From: Actinopolymorpha sp. NPDC004070
Lineage (GTDB): Bacteria > Actinomycetota > Actinomycetes > Propionibacteriales > Actinopolymorphaceae
Direction: 5' to 3'
DNA: 64,000 nucleotides
NCBI RefSeq assembly: GCF_040610475.1
Contig: NZ_JBEXMJ010000002.1
Location: 217,541-281,540, forward strand
The notes beneath the pieces were generated by a model. That model worked only from the letters and a program-made list of their open reading frames with translations. It ran no database searches and had not been told where the DNA came from. A program made the translations under genes and the position numbers. Shown in pieces: positions 53,415 to 61,980 of the stretch; position 1 is the first letter of the stretch, and the number at the start of each line of letters is the position of its first letter.

Positions 53415-53516
53415 ATGGACGTACGCACCACCACCGTAGGCACCGACCCCGGCTCCGACATTGGCTCCGACGTGGGCGGCCCCGACCCGGGTGCGGCCGA
53501 GCCCGGGACGGTCTGA
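53415..53516 (+). CDS. Possible 33-residue leader or small protein before the ArsR gene
   Basis: ATG 53415 has GGAGG upstream. The peptide MDVRTTTVGTDPGSDIGSDV is Asp/Gly/Pro-rich and disordered. It ends 11 bp before the ArsR start, so it may be an upstream reading frame. Low support beyond the ribosome site. Confidence 0.3.
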   Translation: MDVRTTTVGTDPGSDIGSDVGGPDPGAAEPGTV

Positions 53517-53527
53517 AGGATCGACCT

Positions 53528-53857
53528 GTGCACGCCTTCGACGTCCTCGGCGATCCCGTACGACGGCGCATCCTCGAACTCCTCGCCGACGGCGAGCAGT
53601 CCGCCGGCGCGATCGTGGAGACGATCCGGGCGGAGTTCGGGATCAGCCAGCCGGCGGTGTCCCAGCACCTGCGGGTCCTCCGCGAGAACGGCTTCGCGAA
53701 CGTCCGGGCCGATGGCACCCGTCGCCTGTACGCCGTCGACGCCGCGCCGCTGCGCGAGGTGGACGAGTGGCTTGAGCGATACCGGCGGTTCTGGACGCAG
53801 CGGCTGGACGCGCTCGGGACCGAGCTCCGCCGAGGGCGGCGCGGCACCGACACCTGA
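53528..53857 (+). CDS. ArsR/SmtB-family transcriptional regulator
   Basis: 109 residues, GTG start with AAGGA 8 nt upstream. FDVLGDPVRRRILELLADGE and FGISQPAVSQHLRVLRENGF are the ArsR winged HTH. No metal-binding cysteines, so it belongs to the metal-independent group often paired with SRPBCC/AHSA1 proteins; no such partner is adjacent. Probably autoregulated through the upstream palindrome. Confidence 0.9.
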   Translation: MHAFDVLGDPVRRRILELLADGEQSAGAIVETIRAEFGISQPAVSQHLRVLRENGFANVRADGTRRLYAVDAAPLREVDEWLERYRRFWTQRLDALGTELRRGRRGTDT

Positions 53858-53896
53858 GCAAGGCGGACACCTGCAGCGGGACCGGCATCCGAGGAG

Positions 53897-54889
53897 TCAG
53901 GCACCGCGGCCGGCGTACGACTGCAGCGCCTCACCGAGCGCCCGCACCTCGGCGCGCAACTCCTCCGGTCGGCGCACCTCGAACGGCCAGCCGAGCCCGG
54001 CCAGCATCAGCGCGGCACCGGAGAGGCGTTCGGCCCGCATGGTCAGCAGCACCCCGCCGTCCACCTCCGTCAACGTGGCCAGCGTCGCGGGGACCCGCCG
54101 GCGTACGTCGTCCAGTGGCGCGTCCAGGACGACCTCGACCTCGTGCGCCCACGGGACCCGGGCCAGCGACTCGCTCACCCGGGCGACCGGATCGAAGTCG
54201 GCCGGCGCCTCGAAGCCGACGCCGGTCGGGGTCGCCGCGAGGATCCGGTCCACCCGGAAGGTGCGCACCTCGTCGCGCCGGTGGTCGTGGCCGGTGACGT
54301 ACCACCTGCCCCGGTCGACGACCAGGCCGTACGGGTCGAGGTCGCGCTCGGACCGCTCGCCGCCGCGACCGGCGTAGGTCAGGTGCACCCGTCGCCGGCG
54401 CCGCGCGGCGGAGGCGAGGGTGAGCACCACCGCGGTCGGCGGCACCTCGTCGGTCCGGGCCGGCCGGGTCAGGCCGAGGGTCTCCTGCACGGCGGTCACC
54501 CGGTCGCGCACCGCGTCGGGCAGGACGCGGGAGATCTTGGCCAGCGCGCTCTCGGTGGCGGTCGCCGTCGTGGTGGTGGACAGCCCGGCGGCGCGCGCCG
54601 CGACGAGTCCGAGCACGACGGCGGTGGCCTCGTCGTCGGTGAACATCAGCGGAGGCAGCTTGTAGCCCGCGCGCAGGCGATAGCCGCCGTAGCGGCCGCG
54701 CTCGGCCTCCACGGGCACGCCGAACTCGCTCAGCCGGGTGGCGTACCGACGGACGGTGCGCTGGTCGACGCCCAGCCGCTCGGCCAGCTCGGCGCCGCCC
54801 AGCCGGTGGTGGGCCTGCAGAAGTTCGAGCAGCGCGAGGACCCGGGTCGTGGGGTGCGGTCGCTCGGCGGGGGAGGAGTTCGGCGACAT
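53897..54889 (-). CDS. WYL-domain (YafY-type) transcriptional regulator
   Basis: 330 residues. The N-terminal HTH_11 (RVLALLELLQAHHRLGGAEL, then RLGVDQRTVRRYATRLSEFG) is followed by the WYL sensor: VHLTYAGRGGERSERDLDPY, then GLVVDRGRWYVTGHDHRR. The C-terminal WCX-like part is present. Members respond to nucleic-acid or small ligands. It is divergent from the hydrolase at 55053 with a 163-bp gap, so it may control that gene. Confidence 0.9.
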   Translation of the reverse strand: MSPNSSPAERPHPTTRVLALLELLQAHHRLGGAELAERLGVDQRTVRRYATRLSEFGVPVEAERGRYGGYRLRAGYKLPPLMFTDDEATAVVLGLVAARAAGLSTTTTATATESALAKISRVLPDAVRDRVTAVQETLGLTRPARTDEVPPTAVVLTLASAARRRRRVHLTYAGRGGERSERDLDPYGLVVDRGRWYVTGHDHRRDEVRTFRVDRILAATPTGVGFEAPADFDPVARVSESLARVPWAHEVEVVLDAPLDDVRRRVPATLATLTEVDGGVLLTMRAERLSGAALMLAGLGWPFEVRRPEELRAEVRALGEALQSYAGRGA

Positions 54890-55052
54890 GTTCCCAGGAT
54901 GCCGTGCAATGCGGGCGGGTTCGGTCCGGATTTGGTTCTAGCGTGGCTGTCGTTGGTCGGGGGCAGGTCTGCCCGGCCTCCCCTGACCAGCCGCTTCTCC
55001 GCTTCGTCCGTTTCTCCCCGCTCCCCCGAGCGCTCCCGGAAGGAATCCGCAC

Positions 55053-55802
55053 ATGGCCACGTACGTACTCGTCGCCGGCAACTGGCTCGGCGCCTGGGCA
55101 TGGTCCGGCGTCACCGCACGCCTGCGTGCCGACGGCCACGACGTCCACCCCGTCACGCTCACCGGTCTCGGCGACCGGGAACACCTCGCGTCCCCCGAGG
55201 TCGACCTGGACACCCACGTCGCCGACGTCGTGCACACGATCGAGTACGCCGACCTGCACGAGGTGATCCTGGTCGGCCACAGCTACGGCGGCTTCCCGGT
55301 GACGGGTGCGGCCGAGCGGGTGACCGACCGGATCGCGCGCCTGGTCTACGTCGAGAGCGGCCCACTGCCGAGCGGGACGTCGCAGCTGGACATGATCGAG
55401 CCGGAGGAACGCGAGGCGACGCTGCGGCGGATGAAGGAACGCGAGGACGGCTGGCTCCTTCCGCCGCCGTCGGCGGCCGAACTCGCCTCCGGCGCGCCGG
55501 TGTACGCCGGACTCGACGAGGCGGCCCGGGCGTTGTTCACCGCCCTGGCGGTCCCGCAGCCGCTCAACGCCACCGCCCAGCCGCTCGACCTCGCCGACGG
55601 CGGCCGCCGCGACGCTCTGCCGCACACCCTGGTCACCTGCATGTTTCCCGTGGAACAGGTGCGGGCCATGGTCGCCGAGGGACATCCGTACTTCGCCGGG
55701 TTCGCCGGCAAGGAGTGGACCTTCGCCGAGGTGCGGACCGGGCACTGGCCGATGCTGTCCGAACCCGAGCGGCTGGCGCGGGCGCTCGCCGAGCTCGGCT
55801 GA
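55053..55802 (+). CDS. Alpha/beta hydrolase, plant-esterase-like
   Basis: 249 residues. YVLVAGNWLGAWAW (oxyanion loop), GLGDREHLASPEVDLDTHVA, the nucleophile elbow VILVGHSYGG and a catalytic His in RTGHWPMLSEP. This group resembles salicylate/hydroxynitrile-lyase-type esterases. GGAAGGA lies ~9 nt before ATG 55053. It pairs divergently with the WYL regulator. Confidence 0.85.
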   Translation: MATYVLVAGNWLGAWAWSGVTARLRADGHDVHPVTLTGLGDREHLASPEVDLDTHVADVVHTIEYADLHEVILVGHSYGGFPVTGAAERVTDRIARLVYVESGPLPSGTSQLDMIEPEEREATLRRMKEREDGWLLPPPSAAELASGAPVYAGLDEAARALFTALAVPQPLNATAQPLDLADGGRRDALPHTLVTCMFPVEQVRAMVAEGHPYFAGFAGKEWTFAEVRTGHWPMLSEPERLARALAELG

Positions 55803-55837
55803 GCGCCTGCGCCCGCGCTCCCCTCGCCCGGGGTGGG

Positions 55838-56839
55838 CTACCTGGAGCCGGTCGAGGCCCCTGCGGTCGAGGCCCCGGCGAACGCCGAGCCGTACCGGTC
55901 GCCGACCGCGGGCGGCAACGCGTCCAGCTCGGCCAGCGCGTCGGCCGGCAGCTCCAGGTCGCCCGCGGCGGCGTTCTCCTCGAGGTAGCGCAGCCGCTTG
56001 GTGCCGGGGATCGGTAGGACGTACTGCCCCTGGGCGGCCACCCAGGCGAGGGCGACCTGGCCGGGCGTGGCACCGACGCGTTCGGCCACCGCGCGCACCT
56101 TCGCCACCAGTGCCTGGTTGGCGTCGAACGCCTCACCCTGGAAGCGCGGCAACTGCTTGCGCATGTCGCCTTCGGGCAGGTCGGCCGCGGAGGTGATCGC
56201 GCCGGTGAGGAACCCGCGCCCGAGCGGGGAGAACGGCAGGAAGGCGATACCCTGCTCCTCGGTGTAGGGGAGGATCTCGTCGAGCTGGCCGCGGGTCCAC
56301 AGCGAGAGTTCGGACTGGACGCTGGCCACCGGATGGATCGCCTGCGCCTCCTTGATCTCCTCCAGCGTCGCCTCGGACAGGCCGATCGCGCGGACCTTGC
56401 CCTGCGTCACCAGCTCGGCGAGCGTGCCCCAGCTCTCCGCCAGCGGGACGGCCGGGTCGACGCGGTGCAGCTGGTAGAGGTCCACGTGGTCGACACCCAG
56501 ACGGGCGAGGCTGCCCTCGATCGCGCCGCGGATGTACTCCGGGCGGGCGTTGCGGTGGAGCTGGCGGTTGCCGTCCGGGACCAGCCCGACCTTGGTGGCG
56601 AGCACCGCCTGGTCGCGCCGGCCGCGCAGCGCCCGGCCGACGAGCTGCTCGTTGGAGTATGGGCCGTACGCGTCGGCGGTGTCGATCAGCGTGACGCCGA
56701 GGTCGAGCGCGCGATGGATCACCTTGATCGAGGCCGCGTCGTCACGGTCGGCCTCGGTGTACGCCCAGGACATCCCCATGCAGCCCAGCCCGATCCTGCC
56801 GACCTGCGGACCTCCGGCTCCGAGCGTCGTCGTTCGCAT
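55838..56839 (-). CDS. Aldo/keto reductase (AKR13-like)
   Basis: 333 residues. IGLGCMGMSWAYTEADRDD, LIDTADAYGPYSNEQLVGRA, LATKVGLV, LYQLHRVDPAVPLAESWGTL and FLPFSPLGRGFLTG are typical of YakC/AKR13 enzymes. The C-terminus is slightly extended and Ala/Gly/Ser-rich. Converges on the hydrolase at 55053. Substrate unknown. Confidence 0.9.
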   Translation of the reverse strand: MRTTTLGAGGPQVGRIGLGCMGMSWAYTEADRDDAASIKVIHRALDLGVTLIDTADAYGPYSNEQLVGRALRGRRDQAVLATKVGLVPDGNRQLHRNARPEYIRGAIEGSLARLGVDHVDLYQLHRVDPAVPLAESWGTLAELVTQGKVRAIGLSEATLEEIKEAQAIHPVASVQSELSLWTRGQLDEILPYTEEQGIAFLPFSPLGRGFLTGAITSAADLPEGDMRKQLPRFQGEAFDANQALVAKVRAVAERVGATPGQVALAWVAAQGQYVLPIPGTKRLRYLEENAAAGDLELPADALAELDALPPAVGDRYGSAFAGASTAGASTGSR

Positions 56840-56975
56840 CGTTCACTGACCCCTTCCGTCGCGGCGGATCGTCACGGTTCCGAGCCTGCCAGACCGGCCG
56901 CCGGCAGCCCAACGCCGCATTCGTGCAGCCGGGTCGCTCAGCAGCCCTTGAGCTCTCGGACGCGGCAGGGCGATG

Positions 56976-57041
56976 CTTGACATCATCCGTCAGGTAACTT
57001 GACAACAACCGTCCAGCTGCTTGACGATGCGTGTCAAGTAG
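56976..57041 (+). repeat. Three tandem 22-bp operator units (CTTGAC-N7-GTCAAG type)
   Basis: CTTGAC starts at 56976, 56998 and 57020, an exact 22-bp period. Each unit is an imperfect inverted repeat ending GTCAGG, GTCCAG and GTCAAG (perfect in the third). The array ends 27 bp before the GTG of an HTH protein gene, so it is probably its autoregulatory operator, with sites on one DNA face about two turns apart. Confidence 0.65.
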
Positions 57042-57068
57042 GTGTCCCACGACGGGTAGGAGGCAGGT

Positions 57069-57551
57069 GTGACCGCAGCCGGCCGGGAGCACCGCGAGCT
57101 CGCCGACCACCTGCTGCACCTGCTGGAACGGCGGCTGTTCGACCCGCTGGAGATCCTGCTCGGCACCGGCCCGCAACTGGACGAACTGCGCGACCGCGCC
57201 GTCGCCCAGGCGGCCGAGTGGGCCTCCGACCTGATCGACGACACCGAACGCCAGGCCGCCCACACCCTGGCCCGGCTGATCGGCACACTCTGGCCCGGTG
57301 ACGAGGCCTTCGACCCACCTGCCTCGTGGTGGCGGACGCCCCTCGGGCAGGTCGCGGCTCGCCGGGTCGGCCACCCGACGGCCACGGCGGTGACCTACGC
57401 CGTGGCGGGGGCGATGCTCGGCGTCACCCGGCAGGGCGTACACGACCTGCTCACCCGGGGCCGGCTGGACCGCCATCCCGACGGCGGCGTCACCGTCGCG
57501 TCGGTCCGCGAGCGGCTCCGCCAACGCGATGCCGCGTACCGCCGCTGGTGA
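57069..57551 (+). CDS. Helix-turn-helix protein of unknown family
   Basis: 160 residues, GTG with AGGAGG a few nt upstream. The N-terminal ~110 residues are helical and acidic (DHLLHLLERRLFDPLEILLG). The C-terminal ~45 carry an excisionase/MerR-type HTH: VAGAMLGVTRQGVHDLLTRG then RLDRHPDGGVTVASV. Probably a small DNA-binding regulator acting on the repeats just upstream. I do not recognise the N-terminal family. Confidence 0.6.
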   Translation: MTAAGREHRELADHLLHLLERRLFDPLEILLGTGPQLDELRDRAVAQAAEWASDLIDDTERQAAHTLARLIGTLWPGDEAFDPPASWWRTPLGQVAARRVGHPTATAVTYAVAGAMLGVTRQGVHDLLTRGRLDRHPDGGVTVASVRERLRQRDAAYRRW

Positions 57552-57656
57552 CCGTCAATCCCAGCTTGTCAACGTCAACCACGCTTTGCCTCAGGCTCCG
57601 ACCCGACACCCAGCGAGCCGAGCCAGCCGGCCGAACCTCAGTACGGAGGAGCTCAC

Positions 57657-58592
57657 ATGTCCGCGTCTGCCGCCAACGCCACAACGGATCTCGTGGTCGA
57701 CACCGGCCCCGTACCCATTGCCGTACGAGACTTCGGCGGAAGCGGCCGCCCGCTGCTCCTGTTGCACGGTGCGGGTGCCAACCTCGCCGCCTGGACGTCG
57801 TTCGCGCCGCTGCTGACTCCCGACTTCCGCGTCGTCGCCCCGGACCTGCGCGGGCACGGGCGTTCCGGCGACGGGCCGTGGACCTGGACCGACGCCCTCG
57901 CCGACGTGGAGGCGGTGGCCGACCACCTCGGTCTGGCCGAGCCGATCGTCGTCGGCCACTCCCTGGGCGGATGCCTGGCCGCATGGTGGGGGCGCAGCCA
58001 CCCCGACTGCCCGGCGGTCGTGGACCTGGACGGGCACCGCGGCGCCGAGACCGCTCCGGACAACTACCCGGGTCTCGATCCCGACCGCCTTGCCCGCGAG
58101 CTCGCCGCCCTGTCCCAGCTCTTCACCGACCAGGCCGCGGCGATGGCCGAGCCGCTCGCGCCGAAGCAGGTCGCGGCGATGCGCGAGCACCTGCTCGCCA
58201 CGATGACCGCGATGGGCCTGCCGGCCGAGCAGGCGAACGAGGTGTTCGACCGGGGCCTGGTCGTGCGCGACGGGCAGACCTTCCTGCGGCCGGAAGCGGA
58301 GACCGTCCGCGCGATCCGGCCGCTGCTGCGCGACGGCGACGTGCTGGAGACGCTGTACGAGGTGCGCTGCCCCACTCTGCTGTGCGTGGCGACGAAGGAT
58401 CTCCCCGCCGCGCAGGGGTTCGGCGACCTGATGGCGGCGTACCGGCGAGGACTCGACCGCGACCTCGACCGGTTGGCGGCCGCCAACCCCGCCATCACCG
58501 TCAACCGACTGGACACCAGCCACGCGATGCCACTGGAGCAGCCGGCCCTGGTCGCCGGGCTCATCCGCGAGTTCGTCGCCGCCCACGCCTGA
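57657..58592 (+). CDS. Alpha/beta hydrolase
   Basis: 311 residues. LLLLHGAGANLAAWTSFAPL, VVAPDLRGHGRSGDGPWTW, nucleophile elbow IVVGHSLGGCLAAWWGR and catalytic His LDTSHAMPLEQP. GGAGGAG precedes ATG 57657. It lies 105 bp after the HTH gene on the same strand and may be its target. Substrate unknown. Confidence 0.9.
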   Translation: MSASAANATTDLVVDTGPVPIAVRDFGGSGRPLLLLHGAGANLAAWTSFAPLLTPDFRVVAPDLRGHGRSGDGPWTWTDALADVEAVADHLGLAEPIVVGHSLGGCLAAWWGRSHPDCPAVVDLDGHRGAETAPDNYPGLDPDRLARELAALSQLFTDQAAAMAEPLAPKQVAAMREHLLATMTAMGLPAEQANEVFDRGLVVRDGQTFLRPEAETVRAIRPLLRDGDVLETLYEVRCPTLLCVATKDLPAAQGFGDLMAAYRRGLDRDLDRLAAANPAITVNRLDTSHAMPLEQPALVAGLIREFVAAHA

Positions 58593-58603
58593 CTCGCACC
58601 CGG

Positions 58604-59215
58604 TCAGCCGGCCGTCGCGGGCTGGAGGGCGACGCCGCGTTCGTCGGCCTCGCCCGCGGCCCAGGCGTCCACCCACTCGCTGACCAGGTGCAGCAGGAGC
58701 AGGTGCATCTCCTGGGTCCGCGCGGTCGTGCTCGACGGCACCAGCAGGGACACGTCGGCGTGCTCGACGGCCTTCCCGCCCGAGCCGGCGGCGAAGAGGA
58801 CCGTCCGGGCGCCCGCCTCACGAGCGGCGGCGAGTCCGGCCACGACGTTCGCGGAGGTACCGCTGGTGGTGAACCCCGCGACCACGTCGCCGGGCCGGGC
58901 CAGCGCGGTGGCCTGCCGGGCGAACACGTCGTCGAAGGTGTAGTCGTTGCCGATGCACGTCACCACCGACGGGTCGACGCTGAGCGCCACGGCGGGCAGC
59001 GGACGGCGTTCGCGCTTGTAGCGGCCGATCAGCTCCGCGGCCAGGTGCTGGGCGTCGGCGGCACTGCCGCCGTTGCCGAACGTGTAGAGCCGGCCCCCGG
59101 CCGCGAACGTCGTACACAGCAGTTCGCCGAGCTCTCCGACCCGCCCCAGCAGCGGCTCGACCGCCCGCGCCGTGTCGACGTGCTCGGCCAACTGCCGGGC
59201 CAGAAGGTCGTGCAT
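58604..59215 (-). CDS. SIS-domain sugar-phosphate isomerase, GmhA-like
   Basis: 203 residues. LYTFGNGGSAADAQHLAAEL (substrate loop), AVALSVDPSVVTCIGNDYTF and VVAGFTTSGTSANVVAGLAA mark a phosphoheptose-isomerase-like SIS protein. Its start overlaps the mannosidase stop (TGATG), so they are co-translated. With a mannosidase upstream it may process a released phosphosugar rather than make heptose. Confidence 0.85.
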   Translation of the reverse strand: MHDLLARQLAEHVDTARAVEPLLGRVGELGELLCTTFAAGGRLYTFGNGGSAADAQHLAAELIGRYKRERRPLPAVALSVDPSVVTCIGNDYTFDDVFARQATALARPGDVVAGFTTSGTSANVVAGLAAAREAGARTVLFAAGSGGKAVEHADVSLLVPSSTTARTQEMHLLLLHLVSEWVDAWAAGEADERGVALQPATAG

Positions 59216-61899
59216 CACTCGGTGACTCCCTCGTCCGTGGAACTCGTCGCGGCCGCCACGGCCCCCGACACCTCGGGGGTCGCCGTCGCGGAGCCGGATC
59301 CTGTGCCGGCACCGTCGACGCTCTCGGTCTCGGCGCTCCCGGTCTCGGCGCTCCCGGTCTCCGCGCTCTCGGTCTCGATGAGCGGACGCTCCAGCAGGTC
59401 GGTCTCCACGATCGGCCGGTCGGCGTCGAACGGCACCAGGAACGACCTGATCTCGTGCGGGCCGAAGGTCGCTGCGACCGTACGCCCGGCGAAGCCGAGG
59501 TCCAGGCTCCATGTCGCCTGCACCCCTGCCGACTCGTACGCTCGGACGACCAGGCCGTCACCGTCCTCGGCGCGCTTCAGCACGGTCGTGACCACGGAGC
59601 CGCCGGCGTTCTCGCCCTCGCTCTCCACGGCGAACGACTCCGTCGCGGAGCGCGGGCCCGGGTGGAACGACTCGTACGTCGGCTGGGCGGGCTCGGCCAG
59701 CTCCGCTGCCAGCCGCACCACCCCGGCGTCGCGCCAGTCGCCCGCGTGCGGCACCAGCAGGTAGCGGAACGTCTGCCGGCCCTGGTCCTGGTAGCTGTAG
59801 AGGCCGTCAGGCTCGAGTTGACGCGGCTCGTGCCAGGCGTAGACCGGGCTGCGTGCGGCGGTGATGCCGATGTCCGCACCGCTCACGTCGTAGGCCGACT
59901 TGGCGTCGTTGACCACGGTGAGCCCGGCTCGTGCCCCGCCAGGGAGCGTGCCGCTCACGTCCACCCAGGACTGGCCGGGCTCCTCCGCGCCGTCGGCGGG
60001 CCGGGCGAGGTGGCCGTAGGGAATCTCGTACGTCGCGGTGGGTTCTGCCAGGCCGACCGGGAAGCGCAGCTTCAGCAGCCGCAGCTTCTCCTGCCAGTCC
60101 AGATCGACGCGCACCTCCAGGTGCCGGGCGTCCGCGGCGAGGATGATCTCCTCCACCAGCGTGGACTTCCCGTACGCGCTCTCCACCCGGACGACGGTGC
60201 GCACCGGACCGCTCTCCACGATCCGTGCCGAGGTGCAGGTGAACGGCGTACCGGGCCCGGCGTAGGACACCACCCGGTGGCCCCAGGTGTCGGTGGGGTC
60301 CTCGGTGACCACGGTGTGGGGTGCCTGCGCACCGGCGGCATCTGCCACACCGGCCACACCAGCCACACCTGCCATCAGGTCGGCGCCGGTCGCCTTGTCC
60401 AGCAGACTGCTCAGCCAGCCGGTCGCCGGGTCGACCTCGGCCCGCAGGTGGGCGTTCTCCAGCACCGGCCCGGACCCGGCCGCCTCGGTGAGCGCCTCGA
60501 AGGCCCGATCGCCAACGGAGACAGGCGCCTGTGAGCCCGGCCGGATCCAGTACAGCCGATGTCCCAACGGGGGAAGGTCTGCCGGGAAGGCGATCCGCTT
60601 CGGGTTGGACGTGGTGGCCAGTGCGCGGGTGAACTGGGACGGCACCGGCTGCCCGGCGTCGTCCTCCACCCAGGGGCGCTCGATGGACAGGCCGAACTCG
60701 CACTCGACGTCGGCGCGGACCCGCCACGGGTGCGGGTTGAACACCAGCACGGGCTGAGTGCCCTCGCGGAACGGGATGTCGGTGTCGCGCGCCAGCGTCT
60801 GCAAGGCGAGGTTGACAGTACGCCGGGCGATGGAGCGTGCCTCGCCGAGCTGGTCGCGGGCGTCGTCGTAGGCAGGCTCGATCGAGGTGCCGGGCAGGAT
60901 GTCGTGGAACTGGTTGAACAGCACCTGCTTCCACGCATGGGTGAGCGCCTCGTGCGGATACGGCGTGCCCGCGACGGCGGCCGCAACGCTCGCCCAGCGT
61001 TCGGCCACGACGAGCGCGTGCTCGGCCGACCGCATCCACGCCTTGATGCCGGAGTGGGCGGCGTAGCAGCCGGCGGCGTGGTGCTGGAGGTCGCCGCGCC
61101 ACACCGGAAGCTCCACCCCGGAGGCGAGCACGTCCTCGACGTAGGCGGGCGGGCTGGACAGCCGGAGTTCGCCGTACGAACCGAGCCGGTCCAGCCGGTG
61201 CACGCTGTCGATGTTGTCCTTGGTGGGCCCGCCGCCGTGGTTGCCGACGCCGTAGAAGACCATCGCCGTGCCGAGGCCGGGCGGGAGCTGCGCCATCGCC
61301 TTGTCGGTGTGGTAGGCGACGTCGGCGCGCGGGCTGCAGTATTCGTGCGGGATGCGGTAGGCCAGCACGCGGGAGCCGTCGGCCGCCTCCCACCAGAACG
61401 GGTTGCCGGGCAGCTCCGCCTCGTGCGGACCCGGGCGCAGGAAGCAGTACGCCTGAAGGCCCTGCTTGCGCAGGATCTGCGGGAGGTTCGCGTTGTGACC
61501 GAACGGGTCGGCGTTCAGCCCGACGGTCGCGGTGACGCCGAACTTCTCCTCCAGGTAACGCTGGCCGAGCAGGCCCTGGCGTACGAACGACTCACCGGTG
61601 GGGATGTTGCAGTCGGGTTCGACCCACCAGCCGCCGACGTTGACCCAGCGGCCGTCCGCGACCCGCTTGCGGATCTCCTCGAAGAGCGCGGGATCGGCCT
61701 CCTCCACGAAGGCGAGCAGCGCCACCTGGTCACAGGTGAAGACGAAGTCGGGATACTCCTCCATCCGGTGGATCGCCGACCAGAACGTCGACCGGGCCTC
61801 CTGGAACCCCTCCGGCCACTGCCACAGCCACACCGGGTCGATGTGGGCGTTGCCGATCATGTGCAGGAGCCGCGCGGGGGCGGCCGCTGGTCGAGACAT
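59215..61899 (-). CDS. GH38 alpha-mannosidase
   Basis: 894 residues. MIGNAHIDPVWLWQWPEGFQ carries the zinc H19-x-D21, TVGLNADPFGHNANLPQILR the catalytic Asp, and FNQFHDILPGTSIEPAYDDA a further metal-site His-Asp. Middle and C-terminal beta domains follow. The last ~50 residues are a Ser/Glu/Thr/Gly tail (ETGSAETGSAETESVDGAGT) of unknown purpose. No signal peptide, so it is cytosolic and cleaves imported mannosides. ATG 61899 has GAGGAG ~11 nt upstream. It is between lacI-type and SIS genes in one operon. Confidence 0.9.
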   Translation of the reverse strand: MSRPAAAPARLLHMIGNAHIDPVWLWQWPEGFQEARSTFWSAIHRMEEYPDFVFTCDQVALLAFVEEADPALFEEIRKRVADGRWVNVGGWWVEPDCNIPTGESFVRQGLLGQRYLEEKFGVTATVGLNADPFGHNANLPQILRKQGLQAYCFLRPGPHEAELPGNPFWWEAADGSRVLAYRIPHEYCSPRADVAYHTDKAMAQLPPGLGTAMVFYGVGNHGGGPTKDNIDSVHRLDRLGSYGELRLSSPPAYVEDVLASGVELPVWRGDLQHHAAGCYAAHSGIKAWMRSAEHALVVAERWASVAAAVAGTPYPHEALTHAWKQVLFNQFHDILPGTSIEPAYDDARDQLGEARSIARRTVNLALQTLARDTDIPFREGTQPVLVFNPHPWRVRADVECEFGLSIERPWVEDDAGQPVPSQFTRALATTSNPKRIAFPADLPPLGHRLYWIRPGSQAPVSVGDRAFEALTEAAGSGPVLENAHLRAEVDPATGWLSSLLDKATGADLMAGVAGVAGVADAAGAQAPHTVVTEDPTDTWGHRVVSYAGPGTPFTCTSARIVESGPVRTVVRVESAYGKSTLVEEIILAADARHLEVRVDLDWQEKLRLLKLRFPVGLAEPTATYEIPYGHLARPADGAEEPGQSWVDVSGTLPGGARAGLTVVNDAKSAYDVSGADIGITAARSPVYAWHEPRQLEPDGLYSYQDQGRQTFRYLLVPHAGDWRDAGVVRLAAELAEPAQPTYESFHPGPRSATESFAVESEGENAGGSVVTTVLKRAEDGDGLVVRAYESAGVQATWSLDLGFAGRTVAATFGPHEIRSFLVPFDADRPIVETDLLERPLIETESAETGSAETGSAETESVDGAGTGSGSATATPEVSGAVAAATSSTDEGVTE

Positions 61900-61980
61900 C
61901 GGTGAGGCACTCCTCTGAGGACTGGTCCGGCGGGCCCGCGCTGGCATCGTTCCCACACGAACGTAGAGGGGCCCCGCGAT

